A stretch of 64,000 bases of DNA from Chlorocebus sabaeus. Lineage: Eukaryota; Chordata; Mammalia; Primates; Cercopithecidae. This document shows, in pieces, positions 21,665 to 33,682 of this stretch; position 1 is the stretch's first letter; each line of letters opens with the position of its first letter. The stretch spans positions 3,721,501 to 3,785,500 of the forward strand of contig NC_132904.1 in the NCBI RefSeq assembly GCF_047675955.1, written 5' to 3'. A model generated the notes under the pieces. That model saw only the letters and a list, made by a program, of their open reading frames with translations, was not told the origin of the DNA and did not search any database. Made by a program: the position numbers and the translations under genes.

Positions 21665-23043
21665 GTCTCTGAGGCAGCCCCAGGTGACAGGAGCCTGTGC
21701 CTTGTTCCATTTCCTAGACAAGGTCATGGGCAGTGTAGGGCAGACTTTGGGACCTGCCTGTGGTGTCCTGCCCAGCACCCCATTCGGCATCCAACTCCAG
21801 GTCTGGGTCTCTCCCGACTCTCCTGCCTCCTGAGCAGCCAGGGGAACTGGATTTGCACTCAAAGCTCCAACTCCCAAGCAGGTCTCTGCCTTTCTCACAC
21901 CACCTCCTGGAATTTTCAGGCGAGGAAGAGACCTCCCAGGGGTCCACTCATTGTCGGGGCCCCAGGTGCTGGGGTTGGTGTTGGTTCCAGCCATGAAAGT
22001 TGCGCCTGCAGGGGCAGCGGCCGTTGCCGCAGACGCCTCCAGGTTCTCATGGGCACTGCTGCTCCAGGAGATCACCGTGCTGGCTTCCTTGCTGCAGGAT
22101 GCCTCTATGAGGAGCCCAAGGTCACACAGCCGGAATGTAGCAAGGGCAGGACTCGGCGCAGGCCCCTGGCTCTGGCGTCTGGGGACTTGGCACTCCCTCA
22201 GGTTTGGGCCTTGGACCTGTGCTTCCCCGGCTGTTGCCATGTTTTCGGTGATGTCGGCATTCAGTGCTGGGGCCCCTGACTCGCCCCCATCCTACCTGCT
22301 TCCTGTTTCCTCCCTGGCCTCAAAGCCTCTCGGGGTCCACAGCCTGGCTGTGGGGAGTCTTGCAGACCTGGGTCACGCGCTGTTGCCAGCTAAGGTCAGG
22401 GATGTCAGGGAGGAAGACCGCCACCACCCCTGCCCCCAGGGGCTCCACGTGGCAGGCTCCATGTGAGTTGGAGGAGGGGTCAGTGCCTCACGTTGTCCCA
22501 GGAAGGGCTGATCACCCTGACTATGACCAGCAGCCCAAGCTTTGGAGTCACAGCCAAGGAGGCCGGGGGGAGAACGTGCCGGTGAGAGCGTGCTTCTCCT
22601 GGCCCCTAGGCAGGGTCCAGCCCTGACCCTCTTAGAGCTGGCGGACCCCCGTCCTCTCAACGCTTTGGCCTTTAGCCCATGGATGCTTCCCACCAGAGCC
22701 AAACGAGGAGGTCCAGCTGCCTCTGGTCTAGATTCCTGCTTGGAAGGACCCCGAGGGAGGAGTCCCAGGTGCTGAGAACAGTGGGAAGCTAAATTAAAGG
22801 GCTCCCCTGAGGCAGCCAATTGCACTTCGCACACTTAGCGAGACTTCTGACTACAGTTTTAAAAGAGTGTGTGTCCCCTTCGCCCAGTACAAAAATCTAA
22901 TAAGAGAGCAAAGGCAACATGGCCAGGGACTTGAGCCGGCTGTAGACGAGATGTGACTCAGGAGAGAGAGAATCTGCCAGGTGTATTGCAACTACGGTCT
23001 GACCGTCCCTGTTTCCCTATTCATGTGTGGGGAGCAGAGGATG

Positions 23044-23220
23044 GAGTACACATGTGTGTGTGCATTTTTGTGTGTGCATGCCTGTGTATGTATGTGCACG
23101 CATTTTTGTGTTTGTGTGTGTGTGTGCATTTGCCTTCGTGCATGCAGGTGTGTAGACCTGTGTGTGCATGTTAAGGAGAGAGAATCATTGTGTATGTGTG
23201 TGTGTGTGTGTGTGTGGTCA
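23044..23220 (+). repeat. TG-rich microsatellite region
   Basis: An interrupted series of tgtgtg runs with gcat spacers, ending in a purer (tg)n stretch near 23191-23215. Confidence 0.9.
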
Positions 23221-23358
23221 TCATGGTGGTCAGCCTGCCTCAAATGCTCATTGTCTGGCCTCCTACGTACACGCTTCGGGACTATATCGTTGTATAGCTG
23301 TGTAACCTCGGGCAGCTAAAACCCAATCTGCCTCTTCTTTGTCAATTATAAAACAAGG

Positions 23359-23650
23359 GGCCGGGTGCAGTGGCTCATGCCTGTAATCCCAGCACTTTGG
23401 GAAACCAAGGTGGGTGGATCACTTCAGGTCAGGATTTCAGAACCAGCTTGGCCAACACAGTAAAACTCCATCTCTACTAAAAATACAAAAATGAGCTGGA
23501 TGTGGTGGCACATGCCTGTAATCCCAGCTACCCGGGAGGCTGAGGCAGGAGAATCACTTGAACCCGGGAGGCGGGGGTTGCAGTGAGCTGAGATGGCACC
23601 ACTGCACTCTGGCCTGAGTGACAGAGCGAGACTCCGTCTCAAAAAGAAAG
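23359..23650 (+). mobile_element. Alu element, sense
   Basis: ggccgggtgcagtggctcatg through gagactccgtctcaaaaagaaa, with both monomers and a very short A tail. AluS-like. Confidence 0.95.
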
Positions 23651-25032
23651 GTCCCAGAAAGACCACCTTCAGGTTTTTCTCGAGATCAGCTAAAGTTGTT
23701 CAGGGTGGCCGCCTCACACAGCACCTTGTCCAGCCAGGGCTCGTTCCACATTCGTTCTTAGAGTTCAGGTCCGTGTTCAGTCCAAGGCCCAGAGCTTGGC
23801 CAAGACTGCCCCCTTTGTCACCCAGAACCATTGGTAGAGTGACCAGCCATTCAGGTTTGCCTGTGATGCGGGACTTCCAGTGCTAAACTCAGGACAACCA
23901 GTCCCCCTAACTGTGGGCCACTGCCTGTCCCGAGTTGAGGGGCCCTGTTCTTACCTGGTGGCCCTGACCTGTCAGTCCCATCTTTCTTGGCCTCGTTCCC
24001 ATCTTTTTCCCTTTCCCCACCCCCTCACAGCCTCCCTGTCCGTATCCATCTGTCTGGGATTCAGCACTCTCAATGGTAGCAGTAGCTGTGCTGCGGGAGG
24101 AACCCTCTGGGTGGGCACTAATGAGCTGAGAGGTCCTTCCCCTCAAGACCTGTGTCCTAACTAGGACCTGCCAGTGGCACGGGCGTCCCCTGCTATGGGA
24201 CGGCAGTAGTGAGCATTTGCCTTTGAGGCGACCAGGTGGGATGGAGAGTTGGAGGCAGGCATGCTTCTCCAGGCTTCTTTTTGAGGTCCCCTGGGATGAA
24301 AGTGGGCTATGCGGGTGCCATTGTTGTATTCTGTCCCTGCATAGGGCCACATGCACTTGGGACACAGAAGTGTCTGCACGGTGAGGGGGCACAGAAGGGA
24401 GCCAGTTCATTGAACATTGTTTGTTTATGGAGCAGTTACCCAGGCCCATGCCGGGCACCGGGACATTCAGGTGACGCAGCCGGGGTGCAAAGGCTGGTGC
24501 CCTGAGCACACTTGGTCTGAATGTCCTGCAGACGAGGTACAGCCAGGGGAGGGGGGCCCGGCCGGAGCTGTCTGCTTCCTGGCTGTGGACTGAGGGCCCA
24601 GTGTGGAAGTGGCCTTTACTGAGAGGGAAACGCTCATTCGGCCAGCCCTGGTGATGCTGGATGGTGGATCACAGAGCCATGCAACCCAGCCCAGGGCCTT
24701 TTTGAGGCTCCAGGAGGTGGCCGAGCCCCTCTGCTTCTTGTTCATCCTTGAAGCTCAGAGCACAGCCCCATGCCTTGTGCACCTGCCCTACTATTCCTGA
24801 AAAACCAGCTCTTTCCTAGGGCAACAGGCACTGGCCGTGCGGCACTAACAGGGCACTTTCAGGGAGGCTGCTGGCTCCCAGTATCTGGGGCCCTGAGTGC
24901 CCCAGAGCTCTTTCTGGTTGCCATCAGAAGCATAGGTGACAGCGTGCTCTCCCTGCTGTGGAGGGAAAAGCCCTCCCCGCTTCCTCCTGTCTCGGGGGTG
25001 GGGCAGCTGCCCATGAGCCCATGCTGAGCAGC

Positions 25033-25107
25033 CGGTGCTGACCATCCCCCAAGCGGTGCTGACCATCCCCCAAGCGGTGCTGACCATGCCCCAAGTGGTG
25101 CTGACCG
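25033..25107 (+). repeat. 21-bp tandem repeat (3.6 copies)
   Basis: The unit ggtgctgaccatcccccaag plus one base starts at 25033, 25054, 25075 and 25096. The period is a multiple of three, which explains a repeating reverse-frame peptide that I do not regard as coding. Confidence 0.92.
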
Positions 25108-25119
25108 CCAGGGCTCCCT

Positions 25120-25265
25120 GGCTCTGCCTACCCGCCAGGTGACTTTGGGCAAGTCACTTGTCGGTTCTGTGCCTCTGTTTTCTCCTGTGTAACGTGGGGC
25201 TGATGACTTTCGCCCCCTCCCGTGTGTGCTGGGTGGATTCAGTGGCATTCAGCACCCGGCCTGCA
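25120..25265 (+). repeat. MIR element
   Basis: Contains 'gtgactttgggcaagtcacttg', 'tgtgcctctgttttctcctgtgtaa' and 'cgtggggctgatga', the central MIR core in the correct order. Confidence 0.7.
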
Positions 25266-26171
25266 CTGAGATCCACAGCTGCTCATAGAGAGTCTTCAGT
25301 TCTGCAGAAGCGTCAGCCGCTCTTAGGGTCGTCTTCAACCTCATCCTCATCGTGGACAGTTTAGAAAGACGCCACTGGCTCCTGTAGGGCAGGGGTCAGA
25401 GGGCATCAGGTGTTATTGTCCCGGTGGCAGAGGCTTGCTTGGGCTAAGAAGCAGGGCAAGCAGAGATGGCCAGGTAGGAGGAGGGTGACTGTCCTGGGCA
25501 GGGAGGTGACTGGCCAGGCCCCGTGTCCCCCTGCTCATGCTCAGCACCCCTCTCGGGCCAGACTTATTTGCCTAAACGCTGACCCAAAGACCCAGAAACC
25601 TTGGCCAGGACTGCAGTGGGTGTGGCAGTGTGGTCAGAGCCAGCCTCAGGTCACTCTCTCAAATGCAGCCTTGATGGAGTTCAGGGAGGCCTCCCAGCCT
25701 CCCCAAGGCCCCCACTGGGACTCTTGCTGGCACCAAGCAATCCAGTGCCTCCTGGCCTGGGCTCAGAGCTGCGGGCAGGGTCTGCTTCCTGCATGGAGGT
25801 GCCAACCCTGGTTCAAAGCCACTCTGAGCCAGTTTGCACAATGGTGAGCACCCCGAGGAGCTCGCCGGGCCCCACCTGGGAACTGGTGTTGCAGTGATGG
25901 TGTAACAGGAAGCGGGCTGCAAGGGGTGTGAGGGGGCCGAACTGTGGACGGTCAGTGTCTGCTGGGAGGTGAGGGCTCTCAATGGAGACACTGCAGGGTC
26001 CCTCGCTGCCCATCACTGCACAAGCCCCTCCCGAGTGAACCAGAACCTGTGGCAGTGCTGTCCCTCTGAGGCAGAGAGAGGAACATGCCCCACTCTTGTC
26101 CCTGCCCCCATCCTCCCCCACGGTCTCTCCTGCCCACCTGTCCCTTGTTCCCCCCCCTTCTCCTCATTTTC

Positions 26172-26172
<1 letters not shown>

Positions 26173-26216
<44 letters not shown>

Positions 26217-26221
26217 CGCTC
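26173..26221 (+). repeat. (GT)n(GC)n alternating purine-pyrimidine tract
   Basis: About 37 bases of GT repeats with one GA interruption near the start, passing directly into five GC repeats (to about 26220). This is an uninterrupted alternating purine-pyrimidine run. Confidence 0.95.
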
Positions 26222-27029
26222 CCGTCCTCCTAGAGGTGCTGGTCCAGGACACCTGCACACCTCTGCTCCCTCAGGTATGAGGCTCAGCCAGCTCCGCATC
26301 TGGGGGCGCCCTCTGGTGGCGCCCACTGGCACTGCTGGGCCACGATCTGAGAACATTCCTGAGACACCTGAGTCCCTGCTCTAGGAGTGCGTGGGGTGGG
26401 GGCGTCCCTGTTCCTTCTGGGTCTCTCCCAGCTGCCAAGGGGTTGGTTGGCCTGCCCAGGTTCAGAACAACTCTCGATGTATTTCTACAAAGTGGCAGCC
26501 TAAGCGCTGCTCTTGCCTCACCCACCAGGGAACGTCCTGGCCACCCTCTCTTTCAAGAATGTTCTTGGGTGGGGTCAGCTCGGCAAGGAAGAAAGACTCG
26601 TGCTTTCGAGTTCAGTTGGTGGAGATGAATGCTGCAGCCCTGTCCACACCTTGTCCATTGCATGCATGAGGGACAGTGGCACCCACCTGGCCACACAGGC
26701 AGGGGCTGGACCCCAGCAGGACCTGGTGGGGCTCTGGGAAGCCCGTCTTTGGCCCAGTGACCTCTGTTTTCCTGAACGTGGCATGGGAACCGAGGTGCAG
26801 CTGCATTCAGGGTTTCAGGTGGATGAAATGGGCAGAGGGGGCATTGGCCATCCCGGGATGCTGCTGGTGAGGGGTCAGCAGAGCAGTTTCGAGTCAGTGC
26901 CAGGACTGTGGCTCCTGCTTGCCCTCCTGTGCCCCATCATCCTGACCCAAAAAGTGGGGGTGGCTGGGCCCTGCTGGCAGAGTGGGGGTGAGGTGTGGAG
27001 TTGGGAGCTCTCCTGGTGACCCTGACTTT

Positions 27030-27327
27030 CTCTTTTCTTTTTTTTGAGACAGAGTCTCACTCTGTCGCCCAGGCTGAAGTGCAATGTCATGATCTTGACT
27101 CACTGCAACCTCTACCTCCCAGGTTCAAATGATTCTCCTGCCTCAGCCTCCCAGGTAGCTGGGCTTACAGGTGTGCTCCACCACACCCAGCTAAGTTTTG
27201 TGTTTTTAGTAGAGATGGGGTTTTGCCATGTTGGCCACACTGGTCTCCAACCCCTGACCTCAGGTGATCCACTCGCCTCAGCCTCCCAAAGTGCTGGGAT
27301 TACAGGGCTGAGCCACCATGCCTGGCC
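27030..27327 (-). mobile_element. Alu element, antisense
   Basis: tctttttttt-type tail, gagacagagtctcactctgtc, reversed Alu body, ending ccaccatgcctggcc. Flanked by a ctgactttc duplication (27022-27030 and just after 27326). Confidence 0.96.
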
Positions 27328-27739
27328 TGACTTTCACCTGTGCCCAGGATTAGCCTGGCAGGGAACCGGGGCCAGATGGAGGGGCACCCAGTGTCCTGTG
27401 CCCATCCCTGAAGCAGTCACTGCAGACAGCAAGGTGAGACGTTGCAAATAATCCTGGGTCCCCATTGTGCATCCTCAGAGATGCTGTCACCAGAACCACA
27501 GAGGCAGAGTGAAGCCCTCAGGCCCAAGGTGCACAGGGCTTGGGGACACCCACCTTGAGTAGGTCCCAGGCCTGGGTGATTGTGCCTCTTGATACCTCCA
27601 ACTGTTTCACAACTCGACACATCAGAGGCTCTGCTGGGATGAACACAGGGGCCCCTCAGTGGGGCTCCCCACCTCCACCTTCTGTCTGCTCCGACCCCTC
27701 AGATTAGCGGAAATGCATCTGCTGACCTGTGCTTCTGCC

Positions 27740-27890
27740 CAGTTGACAGTCAGCTCCGTGAGGCCTGCATCTGTGTCTACCATTCACGGTGGTCTGCAGA
27801 CCCACATGGCTATGGGCTCACAGCCCATCCACAGAGTACTTGCTGAATGAATGAATGAATGTGTAACTGACTGGTGAATGAATGAATGGA
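27740..27890 (+). repeat. L2 3'-end-like fragment with GAAT microsatellite
   Basis: 'cagctccgtgaggcctgcatctgtgtc' and 'cagagtacttgctgaatgaatgaatg' match the usual end of L2 ('...ttgttgaatgaatgaatga'). GAAT units follow. Confidence 0.55.
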
Positions 27891-28366
27891 GAAAGGTCAG
27901 TATGTCGACCATACTGTATGTTCACCCAGGCTGGCTGGGAAATGGCCCACTTCACTGATCCAAGTCACCCCACCGAGAAGATTACCAATTTTTTCATTTT
28001 AAGAATTCAGTGATTTGGCCCTTATACCAAAGCAAGTTGGTTAGAATCCCTCCTGGTTGTTCTTGGCCAGAGCGTAAGGAAAACATGGACATATTGGGGT
28101 GCAGGAACTTCAGTCCTCACTGTGCAGGCAGGACAGCAGGAGGGACCCCCAGCGTGGCCCGGGTGCCATGTGTCCTGAGCGGGACAGCCACTCTTCTCCC
28201 TGGGCCGCAGAGGCCTGGCTTCTGCTGCTGTCTGTGGCTGCCGTGGGAAGAGTGGGGCCCAGCAGGAAGATGTAGTTCATCAAATGAGACGTCACAAGGA
28301 TAAGACACCTTGCAGCAGGTGAGATCTTGTTCACCTCATTCTGTCACCAGACAGAGCAAGGAACCC

Positions 28367-28406
28367 TGTATTTCCATACCCAAGTCTGTATTTCCATACC
28401 CAAGTC
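28367..28406 (+). repeat. 20-bp direct duplication
   Basis: Two consecutive copies of a 20-bp unit containing gtatttccatacccaagt. Confidence 0.9.
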
Positions 28407-28409
28407 ACC

Positions 28410-28520
28410 ATTTATGGAGCCTCCATTTTCTCACCTGTAAAACGGGGACAGAGATTCTCACCGCTGCCTTTATGGGACTCTTTGAGGTTCAAATTAACAA
28501 TGAATAGGAAGACATGTGAG
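28410..28520 (+). repeat. MIR-like fragment
   Basis: 'ggagcctccattttctcacctgtaaaacggggacag' is a clear MIR core variant. Confidence 0.6.
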
Positions 28521-28849
28521 CATTTGGGTGGAATCGCATGTCACTGCCAGTAATCACTTCCTAGAACCATGTACACCACTGTGGTCTGGAAGAAATAAGG
28601 CTTTCCTGTTTTTAGATAAAGATTTTCCAGGCCATGGGATTGATGGGTTAGAGAACTGATTCCTGCAAAGAGAATCAAGAAACAGAACTTCAGAGTTGGA
28701 GCTGTGTTCACTTTGACTTCTCTGTCAAGTGACACACACTGGTGCCAGCTGGAGCAGTGAGGTGAGACAGGCACTTAGTTACCGACTTTGCAGCTGCAGC
28801 AGGGCAGTGTGAAGGTGCTGATGTTTGCGTAACACCTGGCAGAGTGCAT

Positions 28850-28965
28850 TCTCACAGTTCCTCCTGATCATCCCCTTTTCTGATGGGGAGGTTGAGGCTT
28901 TGAGAGGTTAGCTGTCTTGTCCAGTGGTGGATAGTAAGTGGTCAGCTGGGCTTCAGGCCAGGTCT
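28850..28965 (+). repeat. MIR-like fragment
   Basis: 'ccccttttctgatggggaggttgaggctttgagaggtt' followed by 'agtggtcagctgggcttcagg' has the MIR order in the opposite sense. Confidence 0.5.
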
Positions 28966-28989
28966 TTCTGAACTTTGGGTAGATGAGTG

Positions 28990-29360
28990 AATAGATGTTC
29001 AGAAAAATGATAAGATGGATGGATGAATGAATGGTGGATGGATGGGTAGATGGATGATGGATGGATAGATGATGGATGAATAGATGCGTGGATGGATGGA
29101 TAGATGGATGGATGAATGAATGGTGGATGGATAGGTAGATGGATGTTGGATGAGTGGATGGATGGATGAATAGATGGTGGATGGATGAGTGGATGGATGA
29201 TGGATGGATAGATGATGGATGGATGGGTGGGTGGGTGGATGGATGGATGGATGGATGGATGGATGGATGGGTAGATGGATGTGTAGATGGATGGATGGTG
29301 GATGGATGGGTGGATGGATGGATGATGGATAGTGGGTAGATGAGTGGTGGATGGGTGGAA
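28990..29360 (+). repeat. GGAT/GAAT tetranucleotide array
   Basis: About 370 bp of ggat, gaat, gggt and agat units. It includes a pure (ggat) run near 29238-29270 and a gggtgggtggg motif near 29229. All reverse frames stay open because a 4-bp repeat has a 12-bp coding period without stops. Confidence 0.95.
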
Positions 29361-30079
29361 GAACCGGTAGTTGGGCAGATGGAAGGAGCCTGGATGAATA
29401 ACTGATAAAGTTAACTGACTTCTCAAGTAGGGCAGGCTCAATCTCCCCTGCCAGCTGCTATTGAGGATGCACAGTGGGGCCATGGGGTTCCTTGCAGAAG
29501 CTCCTTGGGTGTGGAAGACCTGAGAAGATGCACTCCTCGTTTGGTTCCTAAGTTCTGGACTTAAGCAGCTGCTGTGTCAGTCACATAACAGTTGTGAACA
29601 GACCCTGCGACTCCTGCTCTGTGGCTCACCCTCTGCCCTGCCCCAGCTACTGTCAGCCCTGTCCATCTGATTTTTCCTCCAGACTTTGACCCACCCTTTC
29701 CCCTCAGGAGGAAGCCCATGTGCCTCACCTTGCTCCCCCTGGAGTCCACCTATCCGGGTGCTTGGGGACTGATCCTGGGGCTGGGCTGACCTGACCTGCA
29801 GCCACTCCACCTGCTCAAGAGCATCCATGCCGCCCGGGGACACCAGGGCCACATGTGACCCCATCTCCAGGACTAACCTTCAGTCCTGATGGGGCCTAAT
29901 GCATCCAGCTCCTCCAAGCGCCCATATCACACCCCCAGCCAGGACAAGGGGGTTGAGATGATGTCAGCATAGCCCTGTGTTCTGGCTGCTGCCCGTCCAG
30001 CCTGGATGATGGTCAATGCAGAGACAGTGACTGCCCTCGGAGCTGCAGTGGGGCTGAGAACTGAGCTTCTCATCTGCAT

Positions 30080-30215
30080 TTTCTCATGTATGCTCCCAGC
30101 AACCACAGGGGGTGGGGATTCCCCCCACCCTCTACCACCTATTTTACAAATAAGAAAATTAAGGCTCAGAGAGGTAAAGTGACTCACTGAAGGTCACACA
30201 GCTGGGGCAGATCAG
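30080..30215 (-). repeat. MIR-like fragment
   Basis: 'attttacaaataagaaaattaaggctcagagaggtaaag' followed by 'gaaggtcacacagctgggg' is the reversed MIR core. Confidence 0.7.
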
Positions 30216-32077
30216 CCTGGGAGTGACGGGAGGTTCAGGCCGTCCACAGAGCCCATGATGGCCACTGGCCTTGCCGGCTTCATCACTCGGGGCAGATGTG
30301 GGCAGGTGCATTAAGGGAAGTTCAAGGAGAGGAGGAATTCTGACCCTGGGGTGCTATATTCTCCCAGAGTCCCCTTGGTTGCCGGGATTCTCCTCCCCAC
30401 ATCCCTGCTGGCCTGGGAGCCAGAGACGAGACAGCTGTGAGATGCTCAGTGCCTGCAGTGCAGGCTCCCATCCCTCCCAGCTCTGGGTCCTGCGCCAGTC
30501 CAGCCCTGAGTCAGGCTGAGCTGAATGAATGCGTCTGAGTGCTGGTGCACGTGCAGACGGCTGGGAAGGCTGGCAGGGAAGCCTCTCAGATGGGGGCCTG
30601 GCCCAGCACTGCTGTTGCGTTTCTCAGCTCCCCTTGCAGAGCAGGAAGTGCCCAGTGTCCTTTTCCTCTGCTCCCTGGTGGCTCACTGAGCTATGCCTTT
30701 GGACAAAAGGAGGCCACCAAACTTGGCTTTTGCAGGAGTTCCTGCTCCAGGAACTCCTGGGGTGTTTGGGGATAAATGATGTCCATCGATGGGGAACAGT
30801 GGTCCTTTGGAATTCTCCAGGCTGTGCACATCGATGTGCTGCTGTGCCACACCGTGCCTGGTGGGCTCCATCTTGTGCCCAGGTGCGTGGCAGTGACAGC
30901 ACACCTGTGCCCCCAGGAGTCTGTGACTGCCACATTTGTGGCTGTGACTTGGGGGAGGAATGACATCCTAGGGACAGGGGACAGGGAAGTCCTAGCTGCC
31001 TGCAGCCTCCCCCATCTCTCAGTGTCCTCAGAGCCCAGGTAAGCATCCAAGACGCCCACCTGTTCCAGAAGAGGCCAGTGTCCTGCCCTGTCTCAGCTCC
31101 CCATGGTTTCAGGACAAATCTGAGATTTGGAGTCAGGCAGACAGACTGAGCGTTGAGGCCCAGTCTACTCCCTACAGAGTCATCGGAGTACATGGAGCCC
31201 TGGCTCCTCAAACACACTGACATGGGTAAGGTCCCTGTGACCAGATCTCACCATCCTAATGCTGAGAGAAGGAGTAAGAAGCAGAGCTAAATACAGCCCC
31301 GTTGCCCTTTTGTAATTTTATACAAGCACAGAGCAAACTCTAAGGCAATTCTCAGGGACACATGTGTCCGGTGATTACAGTAGTGAAGGCACATGATGAG
31401 GGGGAGGTTCACATTAAGTGCCAAAAGAGGCTAGTCACATCCGCTTCTAGAACTTCCCTACAAGCCCTTTTCGCATGGGTCCCTGTGTGCATGGGTCCTT
31501 CCTCCCTGTCCTCATAGAAAGGTCGATGCTGCCTCCATCGCCTCAGAGGCCACAGCACCTAAAGTTTGGGAAGGGAACCATGGTCAGAGACCACTCGCTT
31601 CCCTTGGCCAGCGCCCTATTGGAGGGTGCCAGCTGCAGGTGGACGCTTTCCCTGTCTTTCTGAGCATGTGCCTGGGAGGGCCGTCCTGAAATCCTGGCCA
31701 GCTTCTTCCTGTGGATGCGTTTGTTTCTAAGGACTCCCATCCTGGCCACGGTGCAGGTGCATCTCAGAGTACTTTGTGCAGCATGTCCTGTCTCTGGTCC
31801 CTGTTAAGGTGTGTCTCACTGTCGGGTGTAGAAGTCAGGTTGAAAACATAGCTCTGTGCAAAATCAGTGACATACAGCAAGAACGGATATTCGTTCCTCT
31901 TGTGTGTTTCACTGGGGACGCTGGGAACCGCACTGAGAGAACCGAGGTCATGAGCGATTTTGATGGAAGGTCCTGGGTGCTTCCTCGCCCGGTGTGACTG
32001 ACACTCACAGGGAGGTGGATAAAATATCAGACACCCAGGGCCTTCCTGGATCTCTTTCTCCCCCTGAGTCTCTTTGG

Positions 32078-32324
32078 GTTTTTTTGTTTTTGTTTTTTTG
32101 AGACAGGATCTCACTCTGTCACCCAGGCTGGAGTGCAGTGGTGCAGTCATGGCTCACTGCAGCCTCGACCTCCTGGCCACAAGTGATTCTCCCGCCTGAG
32201 CCTCCCAAGTAGCGAGAACCACAAATGCAATGCACACCACCATGCCTGGCCAATTTTTGTTTGTTTGTTTGTTTGTTTTTGTTTTGTAGAAATGAGGTTT
32301 TGTCATGTTGCCCAGGCTAGTCTT
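32078..32324 (-). mobile_element. truncated Alu, antisense
   Basis: Poly(T)/G tail, gagacaggatctcactctgtc, reversed right monomer, T-rich linker (tttgtttgtttg), then stops at cccaggctagtc, so the left monomer is incomplete. It faces a sense Alu only about 21 bp away. Confidence 0.92.
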
Positions 32325-32345
32325 TTTAAAAATAGTGGCAAAATG

Positions 32346-32638
32346 GGCCAGGTGTGGTGGCTCACGCCTGTAACTTCAGCACTTTGGGAGGCCGAGGTGG
32401 GCAGATCATTTGAGGCCAGAAGTTTGAGACCAGGCTGGCCAACATGGTGAAACCCCGTCTCTACTAAAAGTACAAAAATTAGCGGGGCGTGGTGGCGGGC
32501 GCCTGTAGTCCCAGCTACTCAGGAGGCTGAGGCAGGAGGATCGTTTGAACCCAGGAGGCGGAGATTGCAGTGAACCGAGATCACGCCATTGCACTCCACC
32601 CTGGGTGACAGAGCAAGACTTTGTCTCAAAAAAAATTT
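32346..32638 (+). mobile_element. Alu element, sense
   Basis: ggccaggtgtggtggctcacg to ctttgtctcaaaaaaaa. Flanked by copies of aaaatagtggcaaa (about 32328-32341 and 32650-32663), so it inserted into the L1-like sequence that resumes afterwards. Confidence 0.96.
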
Positions 32639-32649
32639 AAAAATGAAGT

Positions 32650-33018
32650 AAAATAGTGGCAAAGTATATGTAACATGTAGTTTACCACCTTAGAACCATT
32701 TTGAAGTGCACAGTCCAGTGGCATTGAGTGGAATACATTTGAGTGCTGTGCAGTCATCACCACCAGCCATCTCCAGAACCTTCTCATCTCGTGAAACCAA
32801 AACTGTGTCCCCATTGAACCCTCACTCCCCATTCTCTCCACCAGCCCCCAGCACCCCCGGCACCCCCCATTCTACTTTCCATTTCCATGAATCTGACGGC
32901 TCTCGGGCCCTCGCATGGCTGGGATCACACAGTCTGTGTTCTATTGTGTCTGGCATATCTCACTGAGCAGTGTCCCCAAGGTTCACCCATGGTGTAGCCT
33001 GTGTCAGAATTTACTTCC
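32650..33018. mobile_element. old L1-related fragment, part 1
   Basis: Reads 'agtttaccaccttagaaccat', 'gtgcacagtccagtggcattgagt', 'tcatcaccaccagccatctccag' and 'ccattctactttcc', a widely dispersed primate repeat block that I associate with old L1 3' regions. It is interrupted at 33018 by an Alu and resumes at 33304. Confidence 0.6.
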
Positions 33019-33303
33019 TTTTTTCTTTTTTGGATACAGAATCTCACTCTGTCACCCAGGCTGGAGTGCAATGGTGTGATCTTGGCTCACTGCAACCTCC
33101 ACCTCCCGGGTTCAAGTGATTCTCCTGCCTCAGCCTCTCCAGTAGCTGGGATTACTTGTGCCCACCACATTCAGCTAGTGTTTGAATTTTTAGTAAAGAC
33201 GAGGTTTCACCATGTTGGCCATGCTGGTCCCGAACTCCCGAACTCCGCCCACCTTGGCCTCTCAAAGTGCTGGGATTACAGGTGTGAGCCACCACGCCCG
33301 GCC
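33019..33303 (-). mobile_element. Alu element, antisense, nested in an L1-like repeat
   Basis: T-rich tail, gaatctcactctgtcacccagg, reversed body, ending ccaccacgcccggcc. Flanked by agaatttacttcc and agagtttacttcc, a slightly mutated target-site duplication. Confidence 0.95.
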
Positions 33304-33480
33304 CAGAGTTTACTTCCTGATGGAGGCTAAACGGCGTTCCATTGTGTGTTTGGACCACCCCGTGTCTCTCCATTATTCTGTGGAGGGACCCTTGGGCTGC
33401 TGTGAACGGTGCCCTGTGGACGCGGGTGTGCAGATGTCTCCCCGAGTGGCTGCTGTCTATCCGTGCGGGGCAGACCCGTG
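33304..33480. mobile_element. old L1-related fragment, part 2
   Basis: Continues the host repeat after the Alu: 'aggctaaacggcgttccattgtgtg', 'gacccttgggctgctgtgaac', 'gtgtgcagatgtctcccc'. It ends about 200 bp before the next SHANK2 exon. Confidence 0.5.
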
Positions 33481-33682
33481 AGTGGGATTGCTGGATCTGC
33501 CTGCATCTCTGACCACAGTGCTGCCCCAGCCCGTTCCTGTCTTCCTCACTGTCTGGCGTCAGGAGTTCTCACGTGGCCGGCCGAGGCACAGTGTGTGTTG
33601 AATGGCGTGGCTGTGGTTCTTGGAGGGTAGCTTGTGACCTCGTGACTCTGTTCTCTCTCTCTGCCCCTCTTGCCTGGTCCAG

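Larger units (their letters stand above)
21005..33682 (+). other. SHANK2: SHANK2 intron 2 of the short isoform
   Basis: Begins gtaagg and ends ctctctctctgcccctcttgcc...tccag. It holds GT-type microsatellites at 23040 and 26173, a 21-bp and a 24-bp tandem repeat, a GGAT array (29000-29360), Alus at 23359, 27030, 32078, 32346 and 33019, and MIR/L2 and L1-like fossils. The remainder is GC-rich single-copy-looking sequence with no recognised exon. Confidence 0.88.

Noticed and set aside
28953..29483. 176-residue reverse ORF
   Set aside because: Same cause: it covers a GGAT array.
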